A stretch of DNA of 31,402 nucleotides from Bacillota bacterium (GCA_023412005.1 JAEYOE010000013.1:1-31402), one strand, 5' to 3'. Counted from the stretch's first letter, positions 1-8,694 are shown. Numbers and translations: made by a program. The notes: generated by a model from the letters alone, not told the origin.

Positions 1-76
1 TGGAGCTGATGATGGGACTCGAACCCGCAACCTGCTGATTACAAATCAGCTGCTCTACCGATTGAGCTACATCAGC
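1..76 (-). tRNA. tRNA-Thr (TGT)
   Basis: On the minus strand this folds as a full cloverleaf, with a GCTGATG acceptor start, an anticodon loop TTTGTAA giving anticodon TGT, a GGTTCGAGTCC-type T arm and an encoded CCA end. It is the last visible gene of the six-tRNA transcript. The window edge falls exactly at its CCA, so the cluster may continue to the left. Confidence 0.97.
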
Positions 77-81
77 GAAAG

Positions 82-157
82 TGGTGCCTCAGGACAGAAT
101 CGAACTGTCGACACAGGGATTTTCAGTCCCTTGCTCTACCGACTGAGCTACCGAGGC
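82..157 (-). tRNA. tRNA-Phe (GAA)
   Basis: Minus-strand cloverleaf with acceptor GCCTCGG paired to CTGAGGC, discriminator A and encoded CCA. The anticodon loop CTGAAAA gives GAA. Positions 36-38 of the loop are AAA, the recognition signature of MiaA, so this tRNA is an expected substrate of the miaA and miaB products encoded in the same window. Only 5 bases separate it from tRNA-Thr. Confidence 0.97.
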
Positions 158-172
158 ATAATGATATTAAAT

Positions 173-249
173 TGGCGACCCGGAAGGGACTCGAACCCTC
201 GACCTCTAGCGTGACAGGCTAGCGTTCTAACCATCTGAACTACCGGGCC
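173..249 (-). tRNA. tRNA-Asp (GTC)
   Basis: Minus-strand cloverleaf with acceptor GGCCCGG paired to CCGGGTC (one G-T pair), discriminator G and encoded CCA. The anticodon loop CTGTCAC gives GTC. It is part of the same co-directional tRNA cluster. Confidence 0.97.
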
Positions 250-256
250 AAATTTT

Positions 257-333
257 TGGTGGGGCCTCAGGGACTCGAACCCCGGACCGATCGGTTATGA
301 GCCGACTGCTCTAACCAACTGAGCTAAGGCCCC
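257..333 (-). tRNA. tRNA-Met (CAT), elongator type
   Basis: Minus-strand cloverleaf with acceptor GGGGCCT paired to AGGCCCC and encoded CCA. The anticodon loop CTCATAA gives CAT. The first acceptor pair is a normal G-C and the anticodon stem lacks the three G-C pairs of initiator tRNA, so it is an elongator Met tRNA. A tRNA-Ile with a lysidine-modified CAT anticodon cannot be fully excluded by eye, but the body resembles clostridial elongator Met tRNA. Confidence 0.93.
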
Positions 334-358
334 ACAACCATTTAGCTTAGTGTGAAAA

Positions 359-433
359 TGGTGACCCCTAGGAGACTCGAACTCCTGTTACCGCCGTGAA
401 AGGGCGGTGTCTTAACCGCTTGACCAAGGGGCC
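359..433 (-). tRNA. tRNA-Glu (TTC)
   Basis: Minus-strand cloverleaf with acceptor GGCCCCT paired to AGGGGTC (one G-T pair), discriminator A and encoded CCA. The anticodon loop CTTTCAC gives TTC. It is the second gene of the six-tRNA transcript. Confidence 0.97.
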
Positions 434-464
434 ATTTTTGTCAAAGTCCACGAAGAGAGATACT

Positions 465-541
465 TGGTCGGGGTGACTGGACTCGAACCAGCGGCCCCAT
501 GCTCCCAAAGCACGTGCGCTACCAAACTGCGCTACACCCCG
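465..541 (-). tRNA. tRNA-Pro (TGG)
   Basis: Minus-strand cloverleaf with acceptor CGGGGTG paired to CACCCCG, discriminator A and encoded CCA. The anticodon loop TTTGGGA gives TGG. It is the first gene of the cluster, with the shared promoter just upstream at 565-593. Confidence 0.97.
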
Positions 542-564
542 TGTATTTTTCAGCGACGAAGTAT

Positions 565-593
565 AATATACAGTATTCTCAAAGTAATGTCAA
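565..593 (-). promoter_or_regulatory. Promoter of the tRNA cluster
   Basis: On the minus strand a perfect -35 TTGACA (588-593) is followed by a 17-bp spacer and -10 TATATT (565-570), about 24 bases before the tRNA-Pro gene. This is a near-consensus sigma-A promoter, as expected for stable RNA. No other convincing promoter is seen between the six tRNAs, so they are probably one transcript. Confidence 0.85.
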
Positions 594-690
594 CAGCTTT
601 TATCCAATAATTTTGGCTCGAGTTTTTGGCTGTTTGACTCAGTAAAATGGCCTTATTTACAGCAAACTTTGTAAAAAAGACCGCCTTTGG

Positions 691-719
691 TTGATAAATA
701 TTCTTTCAGTGATTATAAT
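691..719 (+). promoter_or_regulatory. Promoter of miaB
   Basis: TTGATA (691-696), a 17-bp spacer and a perfect TATAAT (714-719) lie about 45 bases upstream of the miaB start. The element diverges from the tRNA promoter. Confidence 0.8.
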
Positions 720-763
720 GATTTTAACATAATTTTTTAGCACAGAAAGGCATAAGCAAAAAA

Positions 764-2128
764 TTGGAAGAGTTAAAAAGGTATATATCCGCTCATCAGT
801 TGACTTACTATATAGAAACCTACGGCTGCCAGATGAACACGCATGAGAGCGAGAAAATAGCCGGTGTGCTCGATTGTATCGGTTATAGCCCGGCTGTAAA
901 TAAGTCTCTGGCCGACCTCATTATTTTCAACACCTGCTGCGTTCGCCAGCATGCGGAGGCGCGCCTTTACGGCAATCTTGGGTTCTTGAAGGATCACAAA
1001 CAAAACGTACCCGGTGCGTTAATTGCGGTATCCGGCTGCATGATGCAGCAGGAGGGAGCGGCAAAAAAGCTCATGAAGCGCTTTCCTTTTGTTGATATCG
1101 CATTCGGAACCAACGGCATTCACCGTCTTGAGAATCTGCTGCATAGCGCGCTCATCGAGGGCAAGCGTGCTATGACCGTTGACGAGGATGAAAAGATCGT
1201 TGAAGATGTGCCGGTCAGCCGAGGCAGCGCGCCCGGCGCTTTTGTGAACATTATATATGGCTGCAATAACTTTTGCACATACTGCATTGTGCCGTATGTG
1301 CGCGGGCGCGAGCGCAGCCGCCAGATGGGCGACATTATTAAAGAAATTAACGGACTATGCGATAAAGGGGTAACAGAAATCACGCTGCTCGGGCAAAATG
1401 TAAATTCTTACGGCAACGATTTGCTGCAGGATGCTTCGTTTGTGGAATTGATAAAACGTATCGACAGCGAAACCGATATCAAACGGCTGCGTTTTATGAC
1501 GTCGCATCCCAAGGATATGTCGGATGAGCTGATCGATTGCTACGGCAGCCTGAAAAGCCTTTGTGAGCATGTGCATCTGCCGGTACAGTCGGGCAGCAGC
1601 CGCGTGCTGCAGCTCATGAACCGCCGCTACACACGCGAGCATTACCTTGGCTTGATTTCGCGCTTAAAGCAGCGTGTGCCGGATATCGCGATTACCACCG
1701 ATATCATTGTTGGGTTTCCGGGAGAAACAGAAGAAGATTTTGAACAAACGCTGTCGCTCGTTCGTGAAATCGGATACGACGCAGCATACACGTTTGCGTA
1801 TTCCAAACGGTCGGGCACGAAGGCTGCCGAGATGGACGGTCAGCTCGATAAAAAGCTTGTGAGCGAACGGCTCGCGCGTTTAAATGCGCTGGTAAAGCAA
1901 TCAATGGCATCGAAAAACAGCATGTACCTTGGGCGCACGGTTGAGGTACTTGCGGAAACGCCTGGAAAAAGAGGACGAGACGAAATCAGCGGCAAAACAA
2001 GAACATCGAAGACGGTTAGCTTCGAAGGTGTGCCGGATGATATCGGCCGATATATAATGGTGAAAATCGATAAAGTGATGGCGCATACGCTTCGCGGTGT
2101 GCGTATAGAAGAAAGGCCCTCATCGTGA
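764..2128 (+). CDS. miaB: tRNA-2-methylthio-N6-dimethylallyladenosine synthase MiaB
   Basis: Radical-SAM methylthiotransferase that adds the 2-methylthio group to i6A37 of tRNAs reading UNN codons, the step after MiaA. The 454-aa product has the family layout. The N-terminal UPF0004 domain carries Cys22, Cys58 and Cys92 (YGCQMN, NTCCVR, SGCMMQ) for the auxiliary Fe-S cluster. The radical-SAM domain has Cys167, Cys171 and Cys174 (CNNFCTYC), and a C-terminal TRAM-type region starts around residue 385. The start is TTG; the only SD-like sequence is GAAAGG at 745-750, about 13 bases upstream, and no ATG or GTG lies in frame between it and the upstream stop. The MiaB signature (YIETYGCQMN, RRYTREHYL) separates it from MtaB and RimO. 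The downstream metallopeptidase gene overlaps its stop by four bases. Confidence 0.96.
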   Translation: MEELKRYISAHQLTYYIETYGCQMNTHESEKIAGVLDCIGYSPAVNKSLADLIIFNTCCVRQHAEARLYGNLGFLKDHKQNVPGALIAVSGCMMQQEGAAKKLMKRFPFVDIAFGTNGIHRLENLLHSALIEGKRAMTVDEDEKIVEDVPVSRGSAPGAFVNIIYGCNNFCTYCIVPYVRGRERSRQMGDIIKEINGLCDKGVTEITLLGQNVNSYGNDLLQDASFVELIKRIDSETDIKRLRFMTSHPKDMSDELIDCYGSLKSLCEHVHLPVQSGSSRVLQLMNRRYTREHYLGLISRLKQRVPDIAITTDIIVGFPGETEEDFEQTLSLVREIGYDAAYTFAYSKRSGTKAAEMDGQLDKKLVSERLARLNALVKQSMASKNSMYLGRTVEVLAETPGKRGRDEISGKTRTSKTVSFEGVPDDIGRYIMVKIDKVMAHTLRGVRIEERPSS

Positions 2129-3444
2129 ACCGAACTGCTTTTGATAAAAAAAAGAACCACATTGCGATTCTCTTTTGCATTTTGCTCATTATCGCGATTG
2201 GAGCCGGTGTCTATTTGTTATTCATGCAGTCATGGGCCAAATCAGGCATTGACGCGCTCATTGGCGCCGATTATTCACCCGTACACGCGCACAAAGGCGC
2301 AAACATTGAAAGCCCGGGTCTGCCGATCACGGAAAAAGCGGATTATCCGAACGCCGTGGATATTTATAATACGCCGCTTGGCTTTCCGATTATCAGCTTT
2401 TCAAAAAACTGGACAGAGAACAAACTCAAAGACGTTTATGATGAACTCATGGCCAATAAGCACGGAAAGGAGATTTATTCCGTGTCTGAAGTGATGTTGT
2501 ATCCGGACGAATATGCGCTCGATGCCAGCACAGGCGTTGCAGGGACTCACGTCACAGAACAAAAAGTCTTTTCACTGTTCTTTCATTTGCCCGGTCTTGT
2601 GCCGGATTCACTTGCATATCATATCAATTCCACAAAGAGTTCTATTGAGCTTTATAATATGGATAAATACGAATCTGTCTCTCAAATTGCGCGCACCATA
2701 TCTCATGAGTATGGTCATCATTACACCATGTATCATTTTATGCCGGATGATGATGCGGCGAAAAGCTCGCAATACTACAGTTTAAGAGGGGTAGACGCTT
2801 TCGACCATGAGGTCTTCTTTGACATTGACAGCGACTATTATGAAAACCATATGTGGAGCGTCTATGAAATTGCCGCCGAAGACTACGTTCAGCTCATGGG
2901 CAGCCCCACAGCCAAGCAGCAAAAGGAATATCTCGATATATTTGATGTTCTGGACAATTACAATAAAAACAAAGACTACACCGCCTATGCAGACTCATCC
3001 GTGTCTAATGTGTATCCACAGGAAAATATCTATATTCCGTTGGCCCACGAAGTCAGCGGGCTGAGCAGCTATTATCTGTCTTTTATCGGTGAAGCAAGCG
3101 CGGCAGCCGATTTGGAAAAGGCAGACTTTAATCTGTCAATGACGCAGCATGAATCTTACGGATATAAATACTACGAAATTTCGTGGGATAAAACGACGGA
3201 AGATGAAAATGCACTGTATACGCTGGTTTGTTATGATAAGAACGGGAATATATTTGTACCGGTCAGAACGATTAAAGGTGATGAAACGCCGGTGGCCCGG
3301 GTGGGCACGGCTGTTAAACTTTCCGGCATCACACTAACCACATTGAAAAACGGAATTACGGATGAAAGCCGGAGCTTTAAGCTGTATGTAACATGGCCGG
3401 ACGGGCGCATGCAGTCATCGGAAATGTTTCACGCGGATTTCTGA
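2125..3444 (+). CDS. Membrane-anchored HExxH zinc metallopeptidase, unknown family
   Basis: A 439-aa protein starting at GTG inside the miaB stop (GTGA overlap), so probably translationally coupled. It has a short basic N-terminus, one hydrophobic segment at about residues 12-34 and a large domain probably outside the membrane. HEYGH at 194-198 is the gluzincin HExxH zinc motif. Downstream acidic residues in YEIAAEDY (E248, E252) could supply the third ligand. The last 110 or so residues look beta-rich, like a fibronectin-III or Ig-like module (ISWDK, YTLVCYDKNG, FKLYVTWPDG). The substrate is unknown. Coupling to miaB may reflect only shared transcription. The 3' end overlaps the convergent gene at 3415-4197 by 30 bp. 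Confidence 0.75.
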   Translation: MNRTAFDKKKNHIAILFCILLIIAIGAGVYLLFMQSWAKSGIDALIGADYSPVHAHKGANIESPGLPITEKADYPNAVDIYNTPLGFPIISFSKNWTENKLKDVYDELMANKHGKEIYSVSEVMLYPDEYALDASTGVAGTHVTEQKVFSLFFHLPGLVPDSLAYHINSTKSSIELYNMDKYESVSQIARTISHEYGHHYTMYHFMPDDDAAKSSQYYSLRGVDAFDHEVFFDIDSDYYENHMWSVYEIAAEDYVQLMGSPTAKQQKEYLDIFDVLDNYNKNKDYTAYADSSVSNVYPQENIYIPLAHEVSGLSSYYLSFIGEASAAADLEKADFNLSMTQHESYGYKYYEISWDKTTEDENALYTLVCYDKNGNIFVPVRTIKGDETPVARVGTAVKLSGITLTTLKNGITDESRSFKLYVTWPDGRMQSSEMFHADF

Positions 3445-4197
3445 TGCGCGCTTTTGTTTGGCTTTGCGGATAATGAACGACAGAACGATCATCAACACGC
3501 AAAAGCCTGCCGCAGATGTCACGATAATCAGCAGCATCGTATTATTTGAGATAATGCTGTTCAATTTATTATAATTCTGTACGGCTTCAGTGTTTTGTTT
3601 TTGTGTATGAATTGACAGCTTATTCAGTTCACCGAATTTAAGCGCCCATGTACAAACGTTACCGTCACGGGCATCCGCATTGGTATCCACAACATCGCCG
3701 GGCAAAGAAACGGATATTTTATAATCTCCATTGTTCGCCTCATCTTCAATTTTCAGAACTTGATCCGCAGGGATGCCTTGAGCCTCTTGCTGCCTTATAA
3801 CATCATTTAAATCAATTTCAGCGGTTAAGCTGTAATCATCCGCAGCCAAAGAAGGGGTATATGCAAAGGATACATTGCTGAACAGAGAGCCCTCAGACGT
3901 GAAAACTGACGAAAAAGCGGCGGCGGCTTCGTTGGCTGATTTCGATTTCACCGTTTTTTCGCCCGTGACCGTTTTCTCGTCCTTATCAACATAGATAGAC
4001 ATGTCTTGCTTGGCCCAATACGACCCGATTTCATTTAAATACGGTGCCACATCCTGATCGGTTTGCTCAAAAGCAAGCGCGTATTTAACGGTGGTTACAT
4101 GATCGTCGGACAAGGTATATTGAAGCTGCGCGTCGGCACAAGCCGACGAGACGACTATTATAAAAATAAGCATAACCGTAAAAATAAGTTTTTTCAT
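3415..4197 (-). CDS. Secreted protein with C-terminal membrane anchor (LppM/DUF3153-like, tentative)
   Basis: A 260-aa protein with an N-terminal signal sequence (MKKLIFTVMLIFIIVVSSAC) ending in a weak lipobox: SSAC has Ser at -3, so lipidation is uncertain. A soluble domain follows, then a transmembrane helix near the C-terminus (TMLLIIVTSAAGFCVLMIVL) and a basic tail (RKAKQKR). The early YTLSDDHVTTVKYALAFE strand pattern resembles LppM/DUF3153 proteins, a memory-based comparison only. An in-frame ATG 12 bases upstream contains the GGAG of the ribosome binding site; the ATG at 4197 has that GGAG at a 6-base spacing and was chosen. The gene has its own promoter (4225-4253) divergent from mutS. 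Function unknown. Confidence 0.7.
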   Translation of the reverse strand: MKKLIFTVMLIFIIVVSSACADAQLQYTLSDDHVTTVKYALAFEQTDQDVAPYLNEIGSYWAKQDMSIYVDKDEKTVTGEKTVKSKSANEAAAAFSSVFTSEGSLFSNVSFAYTPSLAADDYSLTAEIDLNDVIRQQEAQGIPADQVLKIEDEANNGDYKISVSLPGDVVDTNADARDGNVCTWALKFGELNKLSIHTQKQNTEAVQNYNKLNSIISNNTMLLIIVTSAAGFCVLMIVLSFIIRKAKQKRASEIRVKHFR

Positions 4198-4224
4198 TAC
4201 AGGCTCCATATTCGAGTTGAGAAA

Positions 4225-4253
4225 ATTATAAATGAAATCTGACCTTATTTCAA
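4225..4253 (-). promoter_or_regulatory. Promoter of the 3415-4197 gene
   Basis: Minus-strand TTGAAA (4248-4253), a 17-bp spacer and a perfect TATAAT (4225-4230). It sits back to back with the mutS promoter, and its -35 region coincides with the place where a mutS -35 would lie. Confidence 0.75.
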
Positions 4254-4268
4254 CAATAATGCGGTTTA

Positions 4269-4277
4269 TGTTATAAT
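4269..4277 (+). promoter_or_regulatory. Extended -10 promoter of the mutS operon
   Basis: TGTTATAAT (TGn plus a perfect TATAAT at 4272-4277) lies 26 bases before the mutS ATG. The -35 position 17 bp upstream (TTCAAC) is weak, as is common for extended -10 promoters. A GGAGGG ribosome binding site (4293-4298) follows. It is the only convincing promoter seen ahead of mutS-mutL-miaA-hfq-ynbB. Confidence 0.7.
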
Positions 4278-4303
4278 GGGTTCACAAACCATGGAGGGAT
4301 GCT

Positions 4304-6868
4304 ATGCCGGAACTGACACCAATGATGCGCCAGTATGTGGAGCTTAAAGAAAAATACAAGGACTGTATTCTGATGTACCGCCTCGGTGACTTTTATGAGA
4401 TGTTTTTCGAGGATGCGCTGACAGCTTCGCGTGAGCTGGAGATTGTATTAACCGGGAGGGATTGCGGTTTATCCGAACGCGCACCCATGTGCGGCGTTCC
4501 GCATCACAGCGTTCAAGGCTATATCGATAAGCTCATCAGGAAGGGATACAAGGTGGCTGTTTGCGAGCAGCTAACTGATCCCGCCTTAAGCAAAGGCATT
4601 GTGGAGCGCGATGTGATCCGCGTTATTACTCCCGGAACCGTAACTGAAACCGGCAGCCTCAACGAAGCAGACAACAACTTTATTCTCTCATTTATGTCAG
4701 GCGGCGATACTGTTGGGCTGTCTTATGCAGACGTATCCACCGGTGCCTTTTTTATGGGTGAATGCAGCGCCGAAGACGGCTATGCCTCTGTCAAAAGTGA
4801 AATCGCGCGCATTGTTCCCAGCGAAATTATATTCAGGCCCGAAGATCGTGAGATTATCGATAGCTTACGCACGATGATCAAAGAACAAAGCATTTATATC
4901 AGCGAATACCCATCGTTTACATTTGAACACGGTACGGCGATGACGGCCTTGAAGAGCCATTTTGCGGTTAGCGGCCTTAATGGATTTGGCATTGATGACA
5001 GCAGCATCGCCATCGGCGCTGCCGGTGCGCTGATTGATTATTTAAGAGAAACTCAGAAGAATGCATTGACGCACATCAGCCGCATACAACTGATCGAAAA
5101 GAATTCTTATATGTCTCTTGATATGTTTACGCGCGCAAACCTTGAACTGACCAAAACACTGCGCGACGGCAAGGTGAAAGGGTCTTTATTCGGTGTCATC
5201 GACAAAACAAGAACCGCTATGGGAGCGCGGCTTTTAAAGCGCGTCATAAACGAGCCGCTGCAAAGCATATCCGACATCAACGCGCGCCTCGATGCCGTAC
5301 AGGAAATGAAAGAGAGCCTGCCATTAAGCGATAAGGTTGCGCTGGCACTCGACGGCGTGTTTGACTTGGAGCGCTTGATTTCGCGCATTGCCTACGCCAC
5401 GCTGGACGCGCGTAATTGTCTTGCCATCAAAAGAACGCTGTTTCAGCTCCCGCAGCTTAAAAGCGCACTTAAAGCGTGTTCATCCGGGCTGCTTAAGCAG
5501 ACGTGCGCCGGGCTTGACTGCATGGACGATATTTATACGCTGCTCGATTCGGCGATAGATGAAGAACCTCCGGTGGGTATTACGGACGGCGGTTTTATTA
5601 AAAAAGGGTATCACAGCGAAATTGACGAGCTCAAAGAGGCTGCGCTTAAGGGCAAGGAATGGATTGCGTCTCTGGAAGCCAAAGAGCGTCAGGACTCGGG
5701 TATAAAGACGTTGAAAGTCGGCTACAACAAGGTTTTTGGGTATTATCTCGAGGTGACGAATTCTTACCGCGAATCGGTGCCTCAGCATTATATCCGTAAA
5801 CAAACGCTTTCTAACTGCGAGCGTTTCATAACGCCCGAATTAAAGGAGATGGAAGAAAAGCTGACGGGCGCGCACGACAAATGCATCGCGCTGGAATATG
5901 AATGCTTTGTGCAGATCAGAAAAATATTGTCCGACAACATCAAGCGGTTTCAAAATGCGTCTCAGGCTGTCGCGCTGGTTGATATGCTTCGCAGTTTCGC
6001 TGCCGTGGCTTATGAGAACAACTACACACGCCCGACGATAATTCCCAGTGGTGATATGATTATCACCGGCGGGCGGCACCCCGTGGTGGAATCGTTCGTG
6101 AAGCAGTCCTTTGTGAAGAACGACTGTCTGTTGACGGATGAAAACAACATTATGATATTGACGGGCCCCAATATGGCCGGAAAAAGCACGTTTATGCGCC
6201 AGGCGGCTTTGATTGTGCTGCTCGCGCACATGGGCTGCTTCGTGCCCGCTGACAGCGCACAGATCTGCATTGTCGACAAGATATTCACACGTGTCGGCGC
6301 ATCTGATAACTTGGCTTCCGGGCAAAGCACGTTTATGGTGGAAATGAACGAGGTTGCGAATATATTAAATAACGCGACGCCGAGAAGCCTGCTGATTCTT
6401 GATGAAATTGGGCGCGGCACGAGCACGCTCGACGGTCTTTCCATCGCATGGTCGGTTGTGGAGTTTATCAGCAGCCGCATCAAAGCCAAAACATTATTTG
6501 CCACGCATTTTCACGAATTGTCGGAGCTGGAGGGTGTGGTATCGGGCGTCAGCAACTACTCAATTACCGTTAAAGAGATGGGTGATACGGTGATATTCCT
6601 TCATAAGATCGTGCGGGGCGGCGCCGACAGGAGCTTCGGCATTGAAGTCGCAAAGCTCGCGGGGGTGCCAATCGATGTAACCGAGCGAGCCAAAGCGATC
6701 ATGCAGTCGTTAGTGGAAAAGGACGAAAGCCTGTTGAGACCGCATAGTCAAGCGGTTTCTTCACTCACGCGCGACGACCTGATTGATATGCTGCGCGACA
6801 TCAATCTTGATAACATCACGCCGCTTGATTCGTTAAAGCTGTTAAGCGAAATCAAGCATCGGCTGTAG
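4304..6868 (+). CDS. mutS: DNA mismatch repair ATPase MutS
   Basis: MutS recognises base mismatches and small loops and recruits MutL. The 854-aa length is normal for MutS1. The mismatch-reading Phe-x-Glu is present as F30-Y31-E32 (LGDFYEMFFEDA). The connector, lever and clamp regions fill the middle. The ATPase has Walker A GPNMAGKST at 621-629, Walker B LLILDEIGRG and the H-loop ATHFHEL. The C-terminus carries a helix-turn-helix dimer segment and no Smr domain, so it is not MutS2. The ATG start has GGAGGG at a 5-base spacing. It is the first gene of the operon, with mutL 11 bases downstream. Confidence 0.98.
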   Translation: MPELTPMMRQYVELKEKYKDCILMYRLGDFYEMFFEDALTASRELEIVLTGRDCGLSERAPMCGVPHHSVQGYIDKLIRKGYKVAVCEQLTDPALSKGIVERDVIRVITPGTVTETGSLNEADNNFILSFMSGGDTVGLSYADVSTGAFFMGECSAEDGYASVKSEIARIVPSEIIFRPEDREIIDSLRTMIKEQSIYISEYPSFTFEHGTAMTALKSHFAVSGLNGFGIDDSSIAIGAAGALIDYLRETQKNALTHISRIQLIEKNSYMSLDMFTRANLELTKTLRDGKVKGSLFGVIDKTRTAMGARLLKRVINEPLQSISDINARLDAVQEMKESLPLSDKVALALDGVFDLERLISRIAYATLDARNCLAIKRTLFQLPQLKSALKACSSGLLKQTCAGLDCMDDIYTLLDSAIDEEPPVGITDGGFIKKGYHSEIDELKEAALKGKEWIASLEAKERQDSGIKTLKVGYNKVFGYYLEVTNSYRESVPQHYIRKQTLSNCERFITPELKEMEEKLTGAHDKCIALEYECFVQIRKILSDNIKRFQNASQAVALVDMLRSFAAVAYENNYTRPTIIPSGDMIITGGRHPVVESFVKQSFVKNDCLLTDENNIMILTGPNMAGKSTFMRQAALIVLLAHMGCFVPADSAQICIVDKIFTRVGASDNLASGQSTFMVEMNEVANILNNATPRSLLILDEIGRGTSTLDGLSIAWSVVEFISSRIKAKTLFATHFHELSELEGVVSGVSNYSITVKEMGDTVIFLHKIVRGGADRSFGIEVAKLAGVPIDVTERAKAIMQSLVEKDESLLRPHSQAVSSLTRDDLIDMLRDINLDNITPLDSLKLLSEIKHRL

Positions 6869-6879
6869 GGGAGACAATA

Positions 6880-8694
6880 ATGGGGGAAATCAGGAAGCTG
6901 TCTAAAAGTGTTTCGGATAAAATTGCGGCTGGAGAAGTGGTGGAGCGGCCGCTGAGCGTTGTGAAAGAGTTGATTGAAAACGCGATTGACGCGGGTTCAA
7001 GTGCTGTCAGTATCAGTATTACAGGCGGCGGTATTAAGCAGATCGTCGTTACCGATAACGGCAAAGGAATCGCCGCCGAGGATGTGGAGCTTGCTTTTGA
7101 AAAGCACGCAACCAGCAAGATATCCACGGAGCATGATTTGAACTATATCAGCACGCAAGGGTTCAGAGGCGAGGCGCTCGCCAGCATCGCGGCTGTGTCT
7201 GTTGTCGATATGAAAACAAAACAGCGCGATGCCGAGCTGGGAACGCATATACGGGTCTCGGGCAGCCGAATCGACGGCATTACGCCGGCAGGCTTGCCTG
7301 ACGGCACCTGTGTGAGCGTGGAGAATCTTTTTTTCAATGTGCCCGCACGGCTTAAGTTCTTAAAATCCGAACAGCAGGAAGCGGCCTATGTTTCTGACCT
7401 TGTATCAAGATACATACTCGCTTATCCTGAAATCTCGTTTCATTATGCGTCAAACGGCAAAACGGTGTACCACAGCCCGGGCAACGGCGAATTGAAGGAA
7501 GCTGTTTACTGTATTTACGGCGCAGGTCTTATCGATAATATCGTGTTTGTGTCGTTCGAGGCCAATGCGGTGAAGGCGTATGGATACGTTTCGCGGCCGG
7601 GCGCGGTTATGAAAAACAGACAAAACGGTTCGCTTTTTGTCAACAGACGTTTCGTGCGCAGCACGGCGCTTAATGACATGGTGAAAAGCGCCTATGGGCC
7701 AACGCTTGTTAAAGGAGAATCCCCATTTTTTGCGCTGAATATCACGATGCCACCGGGAAACGTGGATGTAAACGTTCATCCGAATAAGCTCCAAGTGCGC
7801 TTTGCCGACACGGCAGCCGTTGAATATGTGATTAAAGAGGCTGTGGCCCAAGGCTGCGATGAAATTCATGGCAGCGTGATGCTTGATATGCCGACGATCC
7901 CGGAAAAACCGCGCGGTTTCGTGGAAATGCAGGCGCCTAAAGAGGTGTATCAAACAGCCCTCTTTTCGGGCTTCGGCAGCATAAGCCTTCGCGAATCAGA
8001 AGTGATAGAGCGTGACAATTTTGAGCCGTACGTTTATGGCGCAGCCTTAAATACTGAGACTGTAAAAGACAACCATCAAGAAGCTAACGTTGAAGACATC
8101 TCAGTTTCCAAGGAACCGGTGATAAACCAACCGCTTGGGTTTCGCATGATCGGCAGCTTTTCAAACACCTACATACTCGTGGAGCAAGGCGAAAACCTGC
8201 TGATTATTGATCAGCACGCCGCGCATGAGCGCCTGCTGTACAATCGGTTTATCAGCGGTTCAGACGGTGCGTCTCAGCCGCTGCTGACACCGGCCATCAT
8301 CACCGTGTCTCATGCGCAAAAGCTGCTCATTGATGAGAATATGGAGACGTTTTCTTCACTCGGGTTCGACATCGAGCCGTTCGGGCTGCTTGAATTCAAG
8401 GTTGCGGCAGTGCCTGCCGGATTCTTAAGAGTACCAGTTTCTACGCTTATAAACGATGCGCTGAACGAAATTGATGAAAACCGCGGCAGGGAAGTGCTGC
8501 AGCGCGAATCCATTATTCGGGCTGCATGCCGCAGTGCCGTGAAAGCGGGCGATAAGCTCTCTATGGCTGAACTGACCGACTTAGCACAGAGCTTTTTTAT
8601 AACAGGGGTCATACCGACGTGTCCGCACGGGCGTCCGGTCATCAGCGTCATCACTAAAAAACAGATAGAAAAAAGCTTTAAGAGAGTATTATGA
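6880..8694 (+). CDS. mutL: DNA mismatch repair protein MutL, endonuclease type
   Basis: MutL couples mismatch recognition by MutS to strand removal. The N-terminal GHKL ATPase shows ELIENAIDAGS, DNGKGI, TSKI and GFRGEAL. The C-terminal domain contains the metal-dependent nicking endonuclease motif DQHAAHER starting at residue 444, plus ACRSAVKAGDKL and CPHGRP (C581, H583). This is the type found in bacteria without MutH. The length of 604 aa is normal. ATG with GGGGAG upstream. Its last four bases overlap the miaA start (ATGA), suggesting coupled translation. Confidence 0.98.
   Translation: MGEIRKLSKSVSDKIAAGEVVERPLSVVKELIENAIDAGSSAVSISITGGGIKQIVVTDNGKGIAAEDVELAFEKHATSKISTEHDLNYISTQGFRGEALASIAAVSVVDMKTKQRDAELGTHIRVSGSRIDGITPAGLPDGTCVSVENLFFNVPARLKFLKSEQQEAAYVSDLVSRYILAYPEISFHYASNGKTVYHSPGNGELKEAVYCIYGAGLIDNIVFVSFEANAVKAYGYVSRPGAVMKNRQNGSLFVNRRFVRSTALNDMVKSAYGPTLVKGESPFFALNITMPPGNVDVNVHPNKLQVRFADTAAVEYVIKEAVAQGCDEIHGSVMLDMPTIPEKPRGFVEMQAPKEVYQTALFSGFGSISLRESEVIERDNFEPYVYGAALNTETVKDNHQEANVEDISVSKEPVINQPLGFRMIGSFSNTYILVEQGENLLIIDQHAAHERLLYNRFISGSDGASQPLLTPAIITVSHAQKLLIDENMETFSSLGFDIEPFGLLEFKVAAVPAGFLRVPVSTLINDALNEIDENRGREVLQRESIIRAACRSAVKAGDKLSMAELTDLAQSFFITGVIPTCPHGRPVISVITKKQIEKSFKRVL

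Noticed and set aside
257..333. Initiator tRNA-fMet
   Set aside because: The acceptor starts with a paired G-C and the anticodon stem lacks the three G-C pairs of initiator tRNA.
5840..6504. Long minus-strand frames of about 160 codons inside mutS
   Set aside because: They are antisense to strongly conserved MutS motifs including Walker A, with no family resemblance or ribosome binding site.
7450..7953. 167-codon minus-strand frame inside mutL
   Set aside because: Shadow of the MutL coding frame; the peptide is His/Arg-rich with no recognisable domain.
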